A stretch of DNA of 64,000 nt from Xanthomonas translucens pv. cerealis (GTDB taxonomy: Bacteria; Pseudomonadota; Gammaproteobacteria; Xanthomonadales; Xanthomonadaceae), in contig NZ_CP038228.1 in NCBI RefSeq assembly GCF_006838285.1, forward strand, positions 4,526,001-4,590,000. Reading direction: 5' to 3'. The notes below the pieces were generated by a model. That model did not search any database and had not been told where the DNA came from. It saw only the letters and a list, made by a program, of their open reading frames with translations. Both the position numbers and the translations under genes were made by a program. Below, piece by piece: positions 18,883 to 28,284 of this stretch (positions within the stretch are counted from its first letter, which is position 1; every line of letters starts with the position of its first letter).

Positions 18883-18949
18883 CTCTGCGTCGCGGCGCTT
18901 GAAGCGCGCGCGGCCGGCCCCACCTCTGGCAGAACACCCCGGAGGCCGC

Positions 18950-19501
18950 ATGGACCCCAGTCAGAATCCCACCGTTTTCCACGCCACCACGATCCTGTCG
19001 GTGCGCCGCAACGGCCATGTCGCCGTGGCCGGCGATGGTCAGGTGACATTGGGCCATACCGTGATGAAGGGCAATGCGCGCAAGGTGCGCCGGCTCGGCC
19101 GCGACGGCCAGGTGCTGGCCGGTTTCGCCGGCGCCGCCGCCGATGCGTTCACCCTGTTCGAGCTGTTCGAGGCCAAGCTCGAGAAGCACGGCCAGCTGAC
19201 CCGCGCGGCGGTGGAACTGGCCAAGGATTGGCGCACCGAACGCCGCCTGGGCAAGCTCGAGGCGTTGCTGGCGGTGGCCGACAAGGAAACCTCGCTGATC
19301 ATCAGCGGCACCGGCGACGTGATCGAGCCGGAGGACGGCATCATCGCCATCGGCTCGGGCGGTTCCTACGCGCTGTCGGCGGCGCGCGCGCTGCTCGGCC
19401 ACACCGAACTGGATGCCAAGACCATCGCGGTCGAAGCGCTGAACATCGCCGGCGACATCTGCATCTATACCAATCGCAACGTGGTGGTCGAGGAGCTGTG
19501 A
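18950..19501 (+). CDS. hslV: ATP-dependent protease subunit HslV
   Basis: The proteolytic core of the HslUV (ClpQY) complex. It is an N-terminal threonine hydrolase. A 12-residue propeptide precedes the nucleophile T13 ([10 protein letters not shown]), equivalent to mature Thr1. [15 protein letters not shown] and [15 protein letters not shown] are typical. The length of 183 matches the family plus propeptide. hslU follows after a 114-base gap that contains a repeat. An rpoH-type promoter would be expected, but none is clear. Confidence 0.96.
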   Translation: MDPSQNPTVFHATTILSVRRNGHVAVAGDGQVTLGHTVMKGNARKVRRLGRDGQVLAGFAGAAADAFTLFELFEAKLEKHGQLTRAAVELAKDWRTERRLGKLEALLAVADKETSLIISGTGDVIEPEDGIIAIGSGGSYALSAARALLGHTELDAKTIAVEALNIAGDICIYTNRNVVVEEL

Positions 19502-19615
19502 ATCGGCAATGGGGATTGGGGAATCGCAACCACGGTTCCCGTCTCCCTTGCCGATGACGCCTGCGCTTGCCATTGCCGATGCTCCCTTCCCGATTCCCTC
19601 TTCGATTTCCCGACC
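19502..19615. repeat. GGGAATCGG/GATTCCC-type inverted repeat between hslV and hslU
   Basis: The gap between two genes of one complex carries a GGCAATGGGGATTGGGGAAT arm (about 19504-19525) and the opposite type (CCCGATTCCCTC, CGATTTCCCGACC, about 19586-19615). It could fold into a hairpin in the bicistronic mRNA. Confidence 0.6.
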
Positions 19616-20980
19616 ATGACCGATCCCCATAGCACCATGACCCCGCGCGAGATCGTGCAGGAACTGGACCGCCACATCGTCGGCCAGCACGATGCCAAGC
19701 GCGCGGTGGCGATCGCGCTGCGCAACCGCTGGCGGCGCATGCAGTTGCCCGATGCGCTGCGCAACGAAGTGATGCCCAAGAACATCCTGATGATCGGCCC
19801 CACCGGCGTCGGCAAGACCGAGATCGCGCGGCGCCTGGCGACGCTGGCCAACGCGCCGTTCGTCAAGGTCGAGGCTACCCGCTTCACCGAGGTCGGCTAC
19901 GTCGGCAAGGACGTGGAGCAGATCGTGCGCGACCTGGCCGACACCGCGGTCAAGCTGTATCGCGAACAGGCCAAGACCCGCGTGCGCACCCAGGCCGAGG
20001 AACGCGCCGAAGACCGCATCCTCGACGCGCTGCTGCCGCGGCGCAGCGCCGGCATCGGCTTCGATCCGGAAGCCGCGCGCAACGAGCCCTCGGCGCAGGA
20101 CAACGATACCCGCAGCAAGTTCCGCCGCATGCTGCGCGCCGGCGAACTGGACGAGCGCGAGATCGAGCTGGACGTGGCGGTCAACGTCAGCATGGACATC
20201 ATGACCCCGCCGGGCATGGAGGAAATGGGCCAGCAGCTGCGGCAGATGTTCTCCAACCTGGGTGGCGGCAAGTCGCAGTCGCGCAAGCTGACGATCAAGG
20301 CGGCGCGGCCGCTGCTGATCGAGGAAGAGGCGGGCAAGCTGGTCAACGAGGACGACGTGCGCGCCGCGGCGATCGAGGCCTGCGAGCAGCACGGCATCGT
20401 GTTCATCGACGAGATCGACAAGGTCGCCAAGCGCGGCGAGGCAGGATCCACGGGCGGCGACGTGTCGCGCGAAGGCGTGCAGCGCGACCTGCTGCCGCTG
20501 GTCGAAGGCTCCAACGTCAGCACCAAGTACGGCACGGTCAAGACCGACCACATCCTGTTCATCGCCTCCGGTGCGTTCCACCTGGCCAAGCCCAGCGACC
20601 TGATTCCGGAATTGCAGGGTCGCTTCCCGATCCGGGTCGAACTGTCGGCACTGTCCAAGGACGATTTCATCCGCATCCTCACCGAGCCGAAGGCGGCATT
20701 GAGCAAGCAATACGAAGCGCTGTTGCTGACCGAAGGGGTGACCCTGAGCTTCACCGAGGATGCGATCGACCGCCTCGCCGAGATCGCGTTCCTGGTCAAC
20801 GAACGCCAGGAGAACATCGGCGCGCGGCGCCTGCACACGGTGCTCGAGCGCCTGCTCGACACGCTCAGCTTCGAAGCGCCGGATCGCGAAGGACAGAGCG
20901 TCGTCGTCGATGCCGCCTACGTCAACACGCATCTGGGCGAGCTGGTACAGGATCCGGATTTGAGCCGTTATATCCTGTAA
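19616..20980 (+). CDS. hslU: HslU ATPase, unfoldase of HslUV
   Basis: The AAA+ ring that unfolds and feeds substrates to HslV. Walker A is GPTGVGKT at residues 61-68, and Walker B is IVFIDEID. The I-domain lies between about residues 110 and 230. The pore motif region includes [15 protein letters not shown]. It ends in DLSRYIL, the conserved C-terminal tail that docks into and activates HslV. The 454 residues fit the family. A second ATG (residue 8) is possible as start. Confidence 0.96.
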   Translation: MTDPHSTMTPREIVQELDRHIVGQHDAKRAVAIALRNRWRRMQLPDALRNEVMPKNILMIGPTGVGKTEIARRLATLANAPFVKVEATRFTEVGYVGKDVEQIVRDLADTAVKLYREQAKTRVRTQAEERAEDRILDALLPRRSAGIGFDPEAARNEPSAQDNDTRSKFRRMLRAGELDEREIELDVAVNVSMDIMTPPGMEEMGQQLRQMFSNLGGGKSQSRKLTIKAARPLLIEEEAGKLVNEDDVRAAAIEACEQHGIVFIDEIDKVAKRGEAGSTGGDVSREGVQRDLLPLVEGSNVSTKYGTVKTDHILFIASGAFHLAKPSDLIPELQGRFPIRVELSALSKDDFIRILTEPKAALSKQYEALLLTEGVTLSFTEDAIDRLAEIAFLVNERQENIGARRLHTVLERLLDTLSFEAPDREGQSVVVDAAYVNTHLGELVQDPDLSRYIL

Positions 20981-21037
20981 GTGCGTTGCTTGCTGTGACT
21001 GCTTGCATACCGGCACGCGGCGGGCGCGCCGGTACCT

Positions 21038-21107
21038 TGTGGGAGCGACTTCAGTCGCGACGGCTTTACCGGTAGAGCCCGTCGCGACTGAAGTCGCCCC
21101 CCACAAA
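21038..21107. repeat. Paired palindromic repeat (REP-like), complete copy
   Basis: Two units in opposite orientation, TTGTGGGAGCGACTTCAGTC and its inverse ending GACTGAAGTCGCCCCCCACAA. They are joined by a GACGGCTTTACCGGTAGAGCCCGTC-like stem. The whole forms one long imperfect hairpin between the converging hslU and DUF2252 genes and could act as a terminator. Confidence 0.8.
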
Positions 21108-21153
21108 AATTCCATCTACGGCCGGATATGGAAGACGCACGCTTGCGCGACGC

Positions 21154-22515
21154 TCAGTACAACGGCGTCCCCGCCTGGTACGCGGCCACGAATCCCCGCC
21201 AGTCCAGCTGCACCTGCGCCGCGTAGTCGAACGCGAACTGGCGCAGTTCCGACGTCAGCCCGCTCTTGCTGCTGGCCGCGGCATCGATCTGCTTGTCGAT
21301 GCTGTAACCGACCAAGGCCGGGTCGTAGTCCTGGTCGGACAGCGCGTGCGCCGAGGCCACCGCCTGGCCCAGGTAGGTGGCGGCGGTGGCCAGCTTGCCG
21401 GCGCTGCTCAGCGTGGTCGGGTCCAGGTCTTCCTGGAACGGCGATTTCTCGTGCACGTAGAACGGCACGCCGGCGACGCTGGCGTAGCCGATCAGCACGT
21501 CGGCATCCAGGGTCTGCGCCTTGGCGGTGCGCGCCACGCGCTCGCCTTCGTGTTTGTCGTAGCTGGAGGCAGGCATCTGCGACGGCGCGGCGACGGCGAC
21601 CACGCTGGCCGCTTGCTGCTTCCATTCCAGGATCACATCGTCGCCGGTCGCGCTGCTCGCGCCTTCGACCAACACATACAGGCGCTGCCGGCCGAGGCTA
21701 CCGGTACCCGAGCCGAGTTTCTGGTGCACGTCCTTGATCGTGTAGTAACTGGGCGCATAGCGCTTGGAGGCGGCGATCGAGGCCACGTAGCCGTTCATCG
21801 CCGCGGCGACCGCCGAGGCGGTGGCGCTGTCCACCGCGACCAGGTTGTCCAGGGACTGGAACGTCCGCTTGCCGCCGCTGACCGCGGTGTATTTGCCCAG
21901 CAGGCTGCTGCGGCTCTTGCCGTCGGCGCTGTCGATGGCCTTGGCCACCACGCCGCTGGTGTTGCTCTTGACCAGCTGGAAACGCTTCTCGGCGTCGCTG
22001 CCCTTGAAGTCGCCGATCTTGTCCAGGTACGCGCCGACCATCGTGTCGATCGCGCTGCCGATGTCGCTGTCGGACAGGCCGTTGTCGCGCCCGGCCAGGA
22101 CCATGCTCGCCGCCAGCCTGCGCAGGTCCCACACGTACTGGCCGAGGTGGCCTTCGTCGAAGTCGGCGACCTGGAACACCGCCTTGCCGCTGCTGCCGCG
22201 CGCGGCGTCGAAGTTGCCGATGTGGGTGTCGCCGCCGAGCCAGGTGTAGCCGGTCTGCGGGCTGGTCCACAGCGAGGCCGGCAAGGTCTTCATGTCCTGG
22301 TAGAACAGATGGTCGGTGCCGCGGTAGAACGCGTAGGCGCTGCTGGCCATGATCGCCATCTTGGTGTCCAGCTCGGCCTGCTGCGCCGCGTAGGGATGGT
22401 TGTAGTCGTGGATCTGCTGCACCACCCAGGCGTCGCGCTGACGCGCGGCGGTGGCGCCGCCGGCGGCGGCCAGGAGTAGGCCGATCAGCAGCAGGCGCGG
22501 CAGGCGGGTCGGCAC
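21154..22515 (-). CDS. DUF2252 family protein, exported
   Basis: A 453-residue protein of the DUF2252 family, function unknown. From the GTG at 22515 it has a clean signal peptide (LPRLLLIGLLLAAAGG, cleavage near ATAARQ). Conserved-looking segments are YAFYRGTDHLFYQD, WLGGDTHIGNFDA, FDEGHLGQYVWDLRRLA and a late SDQDYDPALVGYSI. The GGDTHIGNF and VADFDE motifs recall the kinase-like fold that has been suggested for this family; that is inference. An ATG at 22563 would add 16 residues ahead of the signal peptide. Confidence 0.8.
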   Translation of the reverse strand: MPTRLPRLLLIGLLLAAAGGATAARQRDAWVVQQIHDYNHPYAAQQAELDTKMAIMASSAYAFYRGTDHLFYQDMKTLPASLWTSPQTGYTWLGGDTHIGNFDAARGSSGKAVFQVADFDEGHLGQYVWDLRRLAASMVLAGRDNGLSDSDIGSAIDTMVGAYLDKIGDFKGSDAEKRFQLVKSNTSGVVAKAIDSADGKSRSSLLGKYTAVSGGKRTFQSLDNLVAVDSATASAVAAAMNGYVASIAASKRYAPSYYTIKDVHQKLGSGTGSLGRQRLYVLVEGASSATGDDVILEWKQQAASVVAVAAPSQMPASSYDKHEGERVARTAKAQTLDADVLIGYASVAGVPFYVHEKSPFQEDLDPTTLSSAGKLATAATYLGQAVASAHALSDQDYDPALVGYSIDKQIDAAASSKSGLTSELRQFAFDYAAQVQLDWRGFVAAYQAGTPLY

Positions 22516-22604
22516 TGCAGGTCTCCAGGCGCGGACAGGGCGACCAGTCGAGCATGCCGCCATTACATGGGGATGAATCCTGGACCGACCCGACCCAGGC
22601 GCCG

Positions 22605-23789
22605 CTACAGATAGCGCAGCCAGTTCAGGTCGCGGCGGCGTGCCTTCAGTCGCGCGAATGCGGCCACCGGCCAGTACAATGCCACGCCCAACACCGCGGC
22701 GATCGCCCACAGCGCGACGACGCTGTCCACGCCGAACAACCCGTCGTGATTCGCGCCCCAGTACGCCAGCGCCCCCAGGTTCAGCAGCTTCAGCACGTAC
22801 AGATGCAGCTGGTAAAAGAACATCGGCGCCGCGCCGATCGCCGCCAGCGGCGCCAGCGCAGGCGCCAGCCGCGGCTGTTCGTACAGGCGCAGTAACAGCA
22901 GGCCCACGCCAAGGGTCAGCAGCAGGAATAGCAGCGACGGTGGGTACTTGGTCAGGTTGAAGAAACTCATCGCGGTATGCGCCACGTCGGCCTGGTCGCG
23001 CCAGGGCGCGTCGCCATAGCCGTTGTGCCAGCGCAGCAGAGGGAACAGCGCCAGCGCACCGAGGCCGCAGGCCAGCAAGCGCTGCTGGCGTTACGCCGGC
23101 GCGGTGCCGGCGCCATACCAGGGGCCGGCCGCATAGCCCAACGCGATCACTCCGGTCCACGGCAGCAACGGATACGAGGTGCGCACGCGCAGCTCGCCCA
23201 GGTGCAGCCAGCTGCGATCGTGCAGCATGGCCCAGGCGGTGGCCAACGGGCCGTCGCCGTGCACGTACACGCCATCGAGCAGGTTGTGCCCGGCCACCAG
23301 CGCCACGCCGAGCAGCGCCAGCAGCGGCCGTGGCAGCCACAGCAGCGCCGCCAGCGCCAGCATGCTCAGCCCGATCGCCCAGATCATCTGCAAGGACAGC
23401 AGCTGCGACGGGAAGGCAAAGGTCCAGGCGAAGTTGACCAGGGTCATTTCCAGCACGATCAGGAACAGCCCGCGCTTGAGCAGGAACGCCGCCGCCGCTG
23501 TGCGGCCATGCGGCTGCCGCGCCGCGCCGCGTACAGCCACGCCGACAGGCCGGTCAGGAACACGAAGATCGGCGCGCACAGGTACGCCAGGGCGCGCGCC
23601 ACGAACAGCGCCGGGGCGGTGGTTTCCACGTCCAGCGGATCGCCGATCGGATGATGCGAGTAGAACGTCTCGCGCACGTGGTCGAGCAGCATCAGCGCCA
23701 TCACCGTGCCGCGCAGCAGATCGATTCGAGGCCAGGCGCGATGACACGGGAGGAGAAGTTGCGGAGGCGGCGAGAGAAGCGGAAGACAT
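22605..23789 (-). pseudogene. Broken DUF1624/heparan-N-acetyltransferase-like membrane protein gene
   Basis: Reading on the minus strand, a membrane acyltransferase-like protein is recognisable but broken in three places. It starts in one frame (MSSASLAAS, 23789). Its family N-terminus RIDLLRGTVMALMLLDHV is in a second frame (shift near 23725). It returns to the first frame near 23500-23525 (AAAAFLLKRGLFLIVLE). An in-frame TAA at 23091-23093 then interrupts it before RLLACGLGALALFPLL and the last helices. The intact family has about 10 membrane helices and acylates sugars. Sequencing error could explain one lesion but hardly three. Confidence 0.82.
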
Positions 23790-23794
23790 CTGCT

Positions 23795-23846
23795 GCATTC
23801 GTTGCAATAATGAAATAATATAACGATTTTTTAAGGTGCCTTTTTC
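23795..23846 (+). promoter_or_regulatory. AT-rich promoter region of the TonB receptor, possible weak Fur site
   Basis: The 50 bases before the receptor gene are strikingly AT-rich for this genome: TTGCAATAATGAAATAATA followed by TAACGATTTTTTAAGG. The AAGGTG is a plausible ribosome site. The AATAATGAAATAATA segment loosely resembles repeated NATWAT Fur hexamers, which would suit a siderophore receptor, but the match is poor. Confidence 0.4.
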
Positions 23847-26036
23847 ATGCCGTTACCCTCACCGCATCCCTTGTTCCTGTCCTGCATGGCCTTGCTGGCC
23901 GGCTTGTACGCGGGTCCGGCGGCCGCCGATACGGTCTTGCGCGGCACCGATCCCGCTACCGATCCGGAGCGGGTCGAGCTGGATGCGGTGCAGGTGGTCG
24001 GTCGCCGCGATTCGGGGACCTATCAGGCCGACGCCATCGAGGGCAGCAAGACCGGCCTGAACCTGCGCCAGTTGCCGCAATCGGTGCGGGTGCTGCCGCG
24101 GCAGGCGATCGACGATCTCGGTGCGACCCGGCTCGACGCCACCCTCGACTACGTCGGCGGCATCTCGCGGCAGAACGGCTTCGGCGGGCTGTGGGACAAC
24201 TTCGCGGTGCGCGGCCTGCCCGGCAACGAGAACACCGGCAGCGCGACCCTGCGCAACGGCCTAGCCGCCAACCGCGGCTACAACGCCCCGCGCGATACCG
24301 CCAACATCGAGGCGATCGAATTCCTGAAGGGGCCGGCGGCGGCGCTGTACGGCAGCAGCGAACCGGGCGGCACGCTCAACATCGTCACCAAGCGTCCACA
24401 GTGGCGGCCGGCCGCGGCGCTGGAAGTGTCCGCCGGCAGCCACGATGCCTACCGCGTCGCCGCCGACAGCACCGGCCCGCTGCTCGGCGAGTCGCTCGCC
24501 TACCGGCTCAACGTCGCGCTCGAGGACAAGCACAGCTTCCGCGACTTCGTGCACACCCGGCGCCGTTTCGTGGCGCCGGCGCTGACCTGGCGCCTGGGCG
24601 AGGCGACCACGTTGCGCTACGACGGCGAATGGCTGCGCCAGCAGGTGCCGCTGGACCGCGGCATCGTCGCGGTGCGCGGCGACCTCGGCGCGATCCCGCG
24701 TTCGCGCTTCCTCGGCGAGCCGGGCGACGGCGACGTGCAGGTCGACAACCGCAATCACCAGCTGCTGCTGCAGCACGACATCGCCGCCGACTGGAGCGCG
24801 CTGCTCGCCGCCTCGCGCCGCGACGGCAGCCTGAGCGGCTATTCCACCGAGCCCAGCGTGCTGCGCGACGACGGCCGCAGCCTGTGGCGACAGCGGCGCT
24901 GGCGCGACTTCGCCTCGCACGACACCGCGCTGCAGGCCGAACTGCGCGGCCAGGTGGACACCGGCGCCTGGCGCCACGGGTTGCTGCTTGGCGCCGAGGC
25001 TTACGACTTCGTGCTGACCCAGCGCATGCGGCGGATCCGCCCCAGCGCCGCCGCGCCATACGCGCTGGACGTGTTCGCACCGGTCTATGGGCAGCCGCTG
25101 CCGACGCCGCTGCCGTTCGTCGATACCCGCGAGCGCCAGCGCAACGCGGCGCTATACCTGCAGGATGCGATCGCGTTGACGCCGCAGTGGACGCTGCTGC
25201 TGGGCCTGCGCCACGACCGCTACCGGCAGGCGCTGGACGACCGCCGCAGCGGCGGCCATTACCTGCAGGCGCCGACCAAGACCACCCCGCGCATCGGCCT
25301 GAGCTACGCACCGGGCGAGCAGTGGTCGTGGTACTTCAACGCCGGGCGCACGTTCCGCCCCAACACCGGTTCCGATGTGTGGAACGGCACCGGCACTGCG
25401 CACGCGCCGGCGCCGGAAAGCGGCCGCGCGCTGGAACTGGGCAGCAAGTGGCAGGCGCGCGATGGCCGCCTCGGCGCCACCGTGGCGCTGTACGAGATCG
25501 TCAAGGACAACGTGCTCACTGGCGATCCGAACAATCCCGGCAACCAGATCGCCGCCGGCCGCGTGCGCAGCCGCGGCGCCGAGGCCGACGTTTCCGGCCA
25601 GCTGAGCGAGTCTTGGCGGCTCAACGCCAGTGCCTCGTGGAACCGGGTGCAGGTGCTGCGCGACAACACGCTGCAGCTCGGCGGCAGCCTGATCAACGTG
25701 CCCAAGTTCAACGCCAGCTTGCTCGCGGTGCGCGAGACGGCGCTGCCCGGCGGCGGCCTGCTCGGTTTCGGCGGCGGCATGACCTACAGCGGCCAGCGGC
25801 TAGCCGAAGTCTATACCCAGGCGCAGGCCGACGCCGGCATCGCGCCGGCGCAGCTGCCCGGCTACAGCGTGGCCAAGTTGCTGGCGTACTGGCGCATCGA
25901 CGAACGGCTGCGCGTGTCGCTGGACGTGGACAACGTGTTCGACCGCCGCTACTACACCAGCTCGGTCGCGGCGACGCCGTGGGTGTCGGTGGGCGCGGCG
26001 CGCACCTTCACCGCCGGCGTGCAGTACCGGTTCTGA
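23847..26036 (+). CDS. TonB-dependent siderophore receptor
   Basis: A 729-residue outer-membrane ferric-siderophore receptor. It has a signal peptide to about residue 28, then a plug domain ([54 protein letters not shown]) and a 22-strand barrel ending AGVQYRF with the C-terminal Phe. No N-terminal signalling (STN) domain is present, so it is not a sigma/anti-sigma transducer. No siderophore synthesis, sigma factor or inner-membrane transporter genes are adjacent, so the ligand is unknown. Confidence 0.93.
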   Translation: MPLPSPHPLFLSCMALLAGLYAGPAAADTVLRGTDPATDPERVELDAVQVVGRRDSGTYQADAIEGSKTGLNLRQLPQSVRVLPRQAIDDLGATRLDATLDYVGGISRQNGFGGLWDNFAVRGLPGNENTGSATLRNGLAANRGYNAPRDTANIEAIEFLKGPAAALYGSSEPGGTLNIVTKRPQWRPAAALEVSAGSHDAYRVAADSTGPLLGESLAYRLNVALEDKHSFRDFVHTRRRFVAPALTWRLGEATTLRYDGEWLRQQVPLDRGIVAVRGDLGAIPRSRFLGEPGDGDVQVDNRNHQLLLQHDIAADWSALLAASRRDGSLSGYSTEPSVLRDDGRSLWRQRRWRDFASHDTALQAELRGQVDTGAWRHGLLLGAEAYDFVLTQRMRRIRPSAAAPYALDVFAPVYGQPLPTPLPFVDTRERQRNAALYLQDAIALTPQWTLLLGLRHDRYRQALDDRRSGGHYLQAPTKTTPRIGLSYAPGEQWSWYFNAGRTFRPNTGSDVWNGTGTAHAPAPESGRALELGSKWQARDGRLGATVALYEIVKDNVLTGDPNNPGNQIAAGRVRSRGAEADVSGQLSESWRLNASASWNRVQVLRDNTLQLGGSLINVPKFNASLLAVRETALPGGGLLGFGGGMTYSGQRLAEVYTQAQADAGIAPAQLPGYSVAKLLAYWRIDERLRVSLDVDNVFDRRYYTSSVAATPWVSVGAARTFTAGVQYRF

Positions 26037-26049
26037 GCGCGGCGCGCGC

Positions 26050-26505
26050 TCAGTCCTCGCCGATGTCCTCGTTCCACACATCCGGATTGGCGGCGATGTA
26101 GCCGCCGAGCAGGTCGATGCATTCCTGGCTGCGCAGGTCGATCACGCTGACCCCATTCTCGCGCAGCCAGTCGATGCCGCCCTGGAAGGTCACCGATTCG
26201 CCGACCACCACGGTGCCGATGTTGAACTGCCGCACCAGGCCGCTGCAGTACCAGCACGGCGCCAGCGTGGTGACCATGATGGTGTCCTGGTAGCGGCGCT
26301 GGCGGCCGGCCTTGCGGAACGCATCGGTTTCGCCGTGCACCGACGGGTCGCCTTCCTGCACGCGGCGGTTGTGGCCGCAGCCGAGCAGGCGGCCATCGTT
26401 GTGGTACAGCGCCGCGCCGATCGGGATGCCGCCCTCGGCCAGGCCCTGGCGGGCCTCGGCGATGGCGGTGTCGAGCAGGGCGCGGTAATCGGGCGTGGTC
26501 AGCAT
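26050..26505 (-). CDS. Nucleoside/cytosine deaminase-family zinc enzyme
   Basis: A 151-residue cytidine/deoxycytidylate deaminase-fold protein. The zinc motifs are HGETDA and [10 protein letters not shown] (H-x-E and P-C-x-x-C). Overall it resembles yeast-type cytosine deaminase and bacterial guanine/cytosine deaminases more than TadA. Starts from the ATG at 26505; the open frame extends far upstream but antisense to ubiE. It converges with the TonB receptor gene and is divergent from ubiE. The substrate (cytosine, guanine or an analogue) is not certain. Confidence 0.87.
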   Translation of the reverse strand: MLTTPDYRALLDTAIAEARQGLAEGGIPIGAALYHNDGRLLGCGHNRRVQEGDPSVHGETDAFRKAGRQRRYQDTIMVTTLAPCWYCSGLVRQFNIGTVVVGESVTFQGGIDWLRENGVSVIDLRSQECIDLLGGYIAANPDVWNEDIGED

Positions 26506-26618
26506 CGTCGGGCCAATGGGGGGGCATGGCCCCGGAGTCTGGCCCAGGCGGCGGGCGGCTGTCACCCCGGCGCGGCGGCGCTGCGCTCGCTTCACCGCCA
26601 CGAACCGGCCGGCAGTGC

Positions 26619-26624
26619 GATAAT
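26619..26624 (+). promoter_or_regulatory. -10-like GATAAT for ubiE (leaderless type)
   Basis: GATAAT is 7 bases before the ubiE ATG at 26632; the C-rich spacer has no Shine-Dalgarno. Confidence 0.45.
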
Positions 26625-26631
26625 CCCCCGC

Positions 26632-27393
26632 ATGAGCGAATCCCCCTACACCTCCGGTACCACCCATTTCGGCTTCCGCGACGTCGCCGCCAAGGACAAG
26701 CAGAAGCTGGTCGGTGAGGTGTTCACCTCGGTCGCCGGCAACTACGACCTGATGAACGACCTGATGAGCCTGGGCATCCACCGGGCCTGGAAGCGCTATT
26801 TCGTGGCCACCGCGCAGGTCAAGCCGGGCGACCGCGTGCTCGACCTTGCCGGCGGCACCGGCGACATCGCCGCGTTGCTGAAGGAGCGGGTTGGCGACGA
26901 CGGCGCGGTGGTGCTGGGCGACATCAACGCCGGCATGCTGTCGGTGGGCCGCGACCGGCTGACCAACCGTGGCCTGGTCGCGGGCCTGGACTACGTGCAG
27001 TGCAACGCCGAGGCGCTGCCGTTCCCGGACCAGAGCTTCGACCTGGTCACCATCGCCTTCGGCCTGCGCAACGTCACCGACAAGGATGCGGCGCTGCGTG
27101 AGATGTACCGGGTGCTGAAGGTCGGCGGGCAGGCGCGGGTACTGGAGTTTTCCGCGGTCACTGCCGACTGGTTCAAGCCGATCTACGACTTCCATTCGTT
27201 CAAGATCCTGCCGCGGCTGGGCAAGCTGTTCGCCAAGGACGCCGACAGCTACCAGTACCTGGCCGAGAGCATCCGCAAGCACCCGCCGCAGGACGCGCTG
27301 AAGGGCATGATGGCCGAGGCCGGCTTCGCCCGCAGCCACTACAAGAACCTGACCGGCGGCATCGTCGCGATCCACTCGGGCTACAAGGTCTAG
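26632..27393 (+). CDS. ubiE: Ubiquinone/menaquinone C-methyltransferase
   Basis: A SAM-dependent methyltransferase adding the C-methyl group to the benzoquinol ring in ubiquinone synthesis. SAM motif I is [12 protein letters not shown] near residues 67-78. The N-terminal [18 protein letters not shown] and [17 protein letters not shown], and the C-terminal [12 protein letters not shown], are family signatures. The 253-residue length is normal. It acts at the inner-membrane face within the Ubi complex. Confidence 0.96.
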   Translation: MSESPYTSGTTHFGFRDVAAKDKQKLVGEVFTSVAGNYDLMNDLMSLGIHRAWKRYFVATAQVKPGDRVLDLAGGTGDIAALLKERVGDDGAVVLGDINAGMLSVGRDRLTNRGLVAGLDYVQCNAEALPFPDQSFDLVTIAFGLRNVTDKDAALREMYRVLKVGGQARVLEFSAVTADWFKPIYDFHSFKILPRLGKLFAKDADSYQYLAESIRKHPPQDALKGMMAEAGFARSHYKNLTGGIVAIHSGYKV

Positions 27394-27690
27394 ATGCCGC
27401 GTCGGCGCTTCGGTGCCGGTGGTAGTCCCTGGCGATCCGCTGTCTGCGCGAGGCGCGGTTGCGCGCTGCGGCGACTGCCACCGCCACGGGCCAGAGATGT
27501 GATGGCAATCATGTGCGGTGTGCGCAATCCCGTTGCCTGAAGTCCGCAGTTTCGGCGGTGCTTGCGCAGCTGCAGCGCGATCGGCATGACCGGGTTCAGA
27601 ACTGCAGAAATTCGTCACATCGCTTTGGCCTGCTTGTTACATCGCGCGGCGCAGGCTGGTTGCTCTTCCCGGTCACGGTGATAGTGACGC
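27394..27690. other. Intergenic region before the isopentenyltransferase unit
   Basis: These 297 bases have no gene I can support. GC falls from the ubiE level. A GATAGT sits 5 bases before the ATG at 27691 and might be a -10, but the -35 is unclear. A TTCGT at 27611 is not followed by a second TTCGB at the spacing of a plant-inducible-promoter box. Confidence 0.5.
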
Positions 27691-28284
27691 ATGACATTGC
27701 CCCCCCTCACCTGCACCTGCATTGGCGATGCCTTCGAATGGCTGGTGCTGATGGATATCCTGTGTTTCGAAGAGTTCGAGTGCATGCCCGCGCTGTCGCA
27801 GTTGGTGCCGCATGTGTTCGAGGCTCACCATTCTTGCCAGCGCGAATTCCGGTTGCCCGGGGGCTCGCGGTTTTTTCTCATTCATGGCTGCGATGCGGGA
27901 AATCGCCAGTGGTTTCGCGCCACCGACATCGTCTTCATCCGTTCGTCGATCCCGTTGGTGCCGGGCGCGATGTCGCGCGAGGCGGCGAACCGCTTCGACG
28001 CTGTGGCGCGGCAGGGGGGACGCATCTGCCTTCTGTATACCTGGGATGACTCCACGCTTGGCCCCACCTTTGCGCAAACAGTCGCCGCTTCTGCGCATCT
28101 GCAGTGGGAGACTCCTGGCATGGACGTTGCGCAGTCATTGAGCAGCGGCCTGATTCTGTCCGAAAATTGGAAGGAAGGGATTGGCCGGCATGCCGCCAGG
28201 ACGATCGCCAATTTCATGCAGACGCGTGCGCGGCCTACGTCCCCGTCCGTCACGCTAAAACGCCAGCAAGAGGCAGAGGCGTAA
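27691..28284 (+). CDS. Unknown protein translationally coupled to the isopentenyltransferase gene
   Basis: A 197-residue protein I do not recognise. It is Cys-rich near the N-terminus (CTCIGD, ILCFEEFEC) and has an alpha/beta-like pattern (RFFLIHGCDAGN, DIVFIRSSIPLVPGAMS, GRICLLYTWDD). It has no signal peptide or membrane helix. The LOG phosphoribohydrolase motif (PGGxGTxxE) is absent. Its TAA stop overlaps the ATG of the isopentenyltransferase gene (TAATG at 28282), so the two are expressed together. Two sampled 60-base lines have about 50% and 62% GC, lower than the neighbours, which suggests transfer. An internal start at residue 21 (MDILCFEEF) is possible. Confidence 0.7.
   Translation: MTLPPLTCTCIGDAFEWLVLMDILCFEEFECMPALSQLVPHVFEAHHSCQREFRLPGGSRFFLIHGCDAGNRQWFRATDIVFIRSSIPLVPGAMSREAANRFDAVARQGGRICLLYTWDDSTLGPTFAQTVAASAHLQWETPGMDVAQSLSSGLILSENWKEGIGRHAARTIANFMQTRARPTSPSVTLKRQQEAEA

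Noticed and set aside
27611..27635. TTCGT with a 15-base spacer upstream of the isopentenyltransferase unit, as a plant-inducible-promoter box
   Set aside because: The second half reads TGCTT, matching TTCGB at only three of five positions, so HrpX control is not supported.
27691..28284. Unknown partner gene as a LOG-type cytokinin riboside phosphoribohydrolase
   Set aside because: The required PGGxGTxxE motif is not present, so no LOG call is made.
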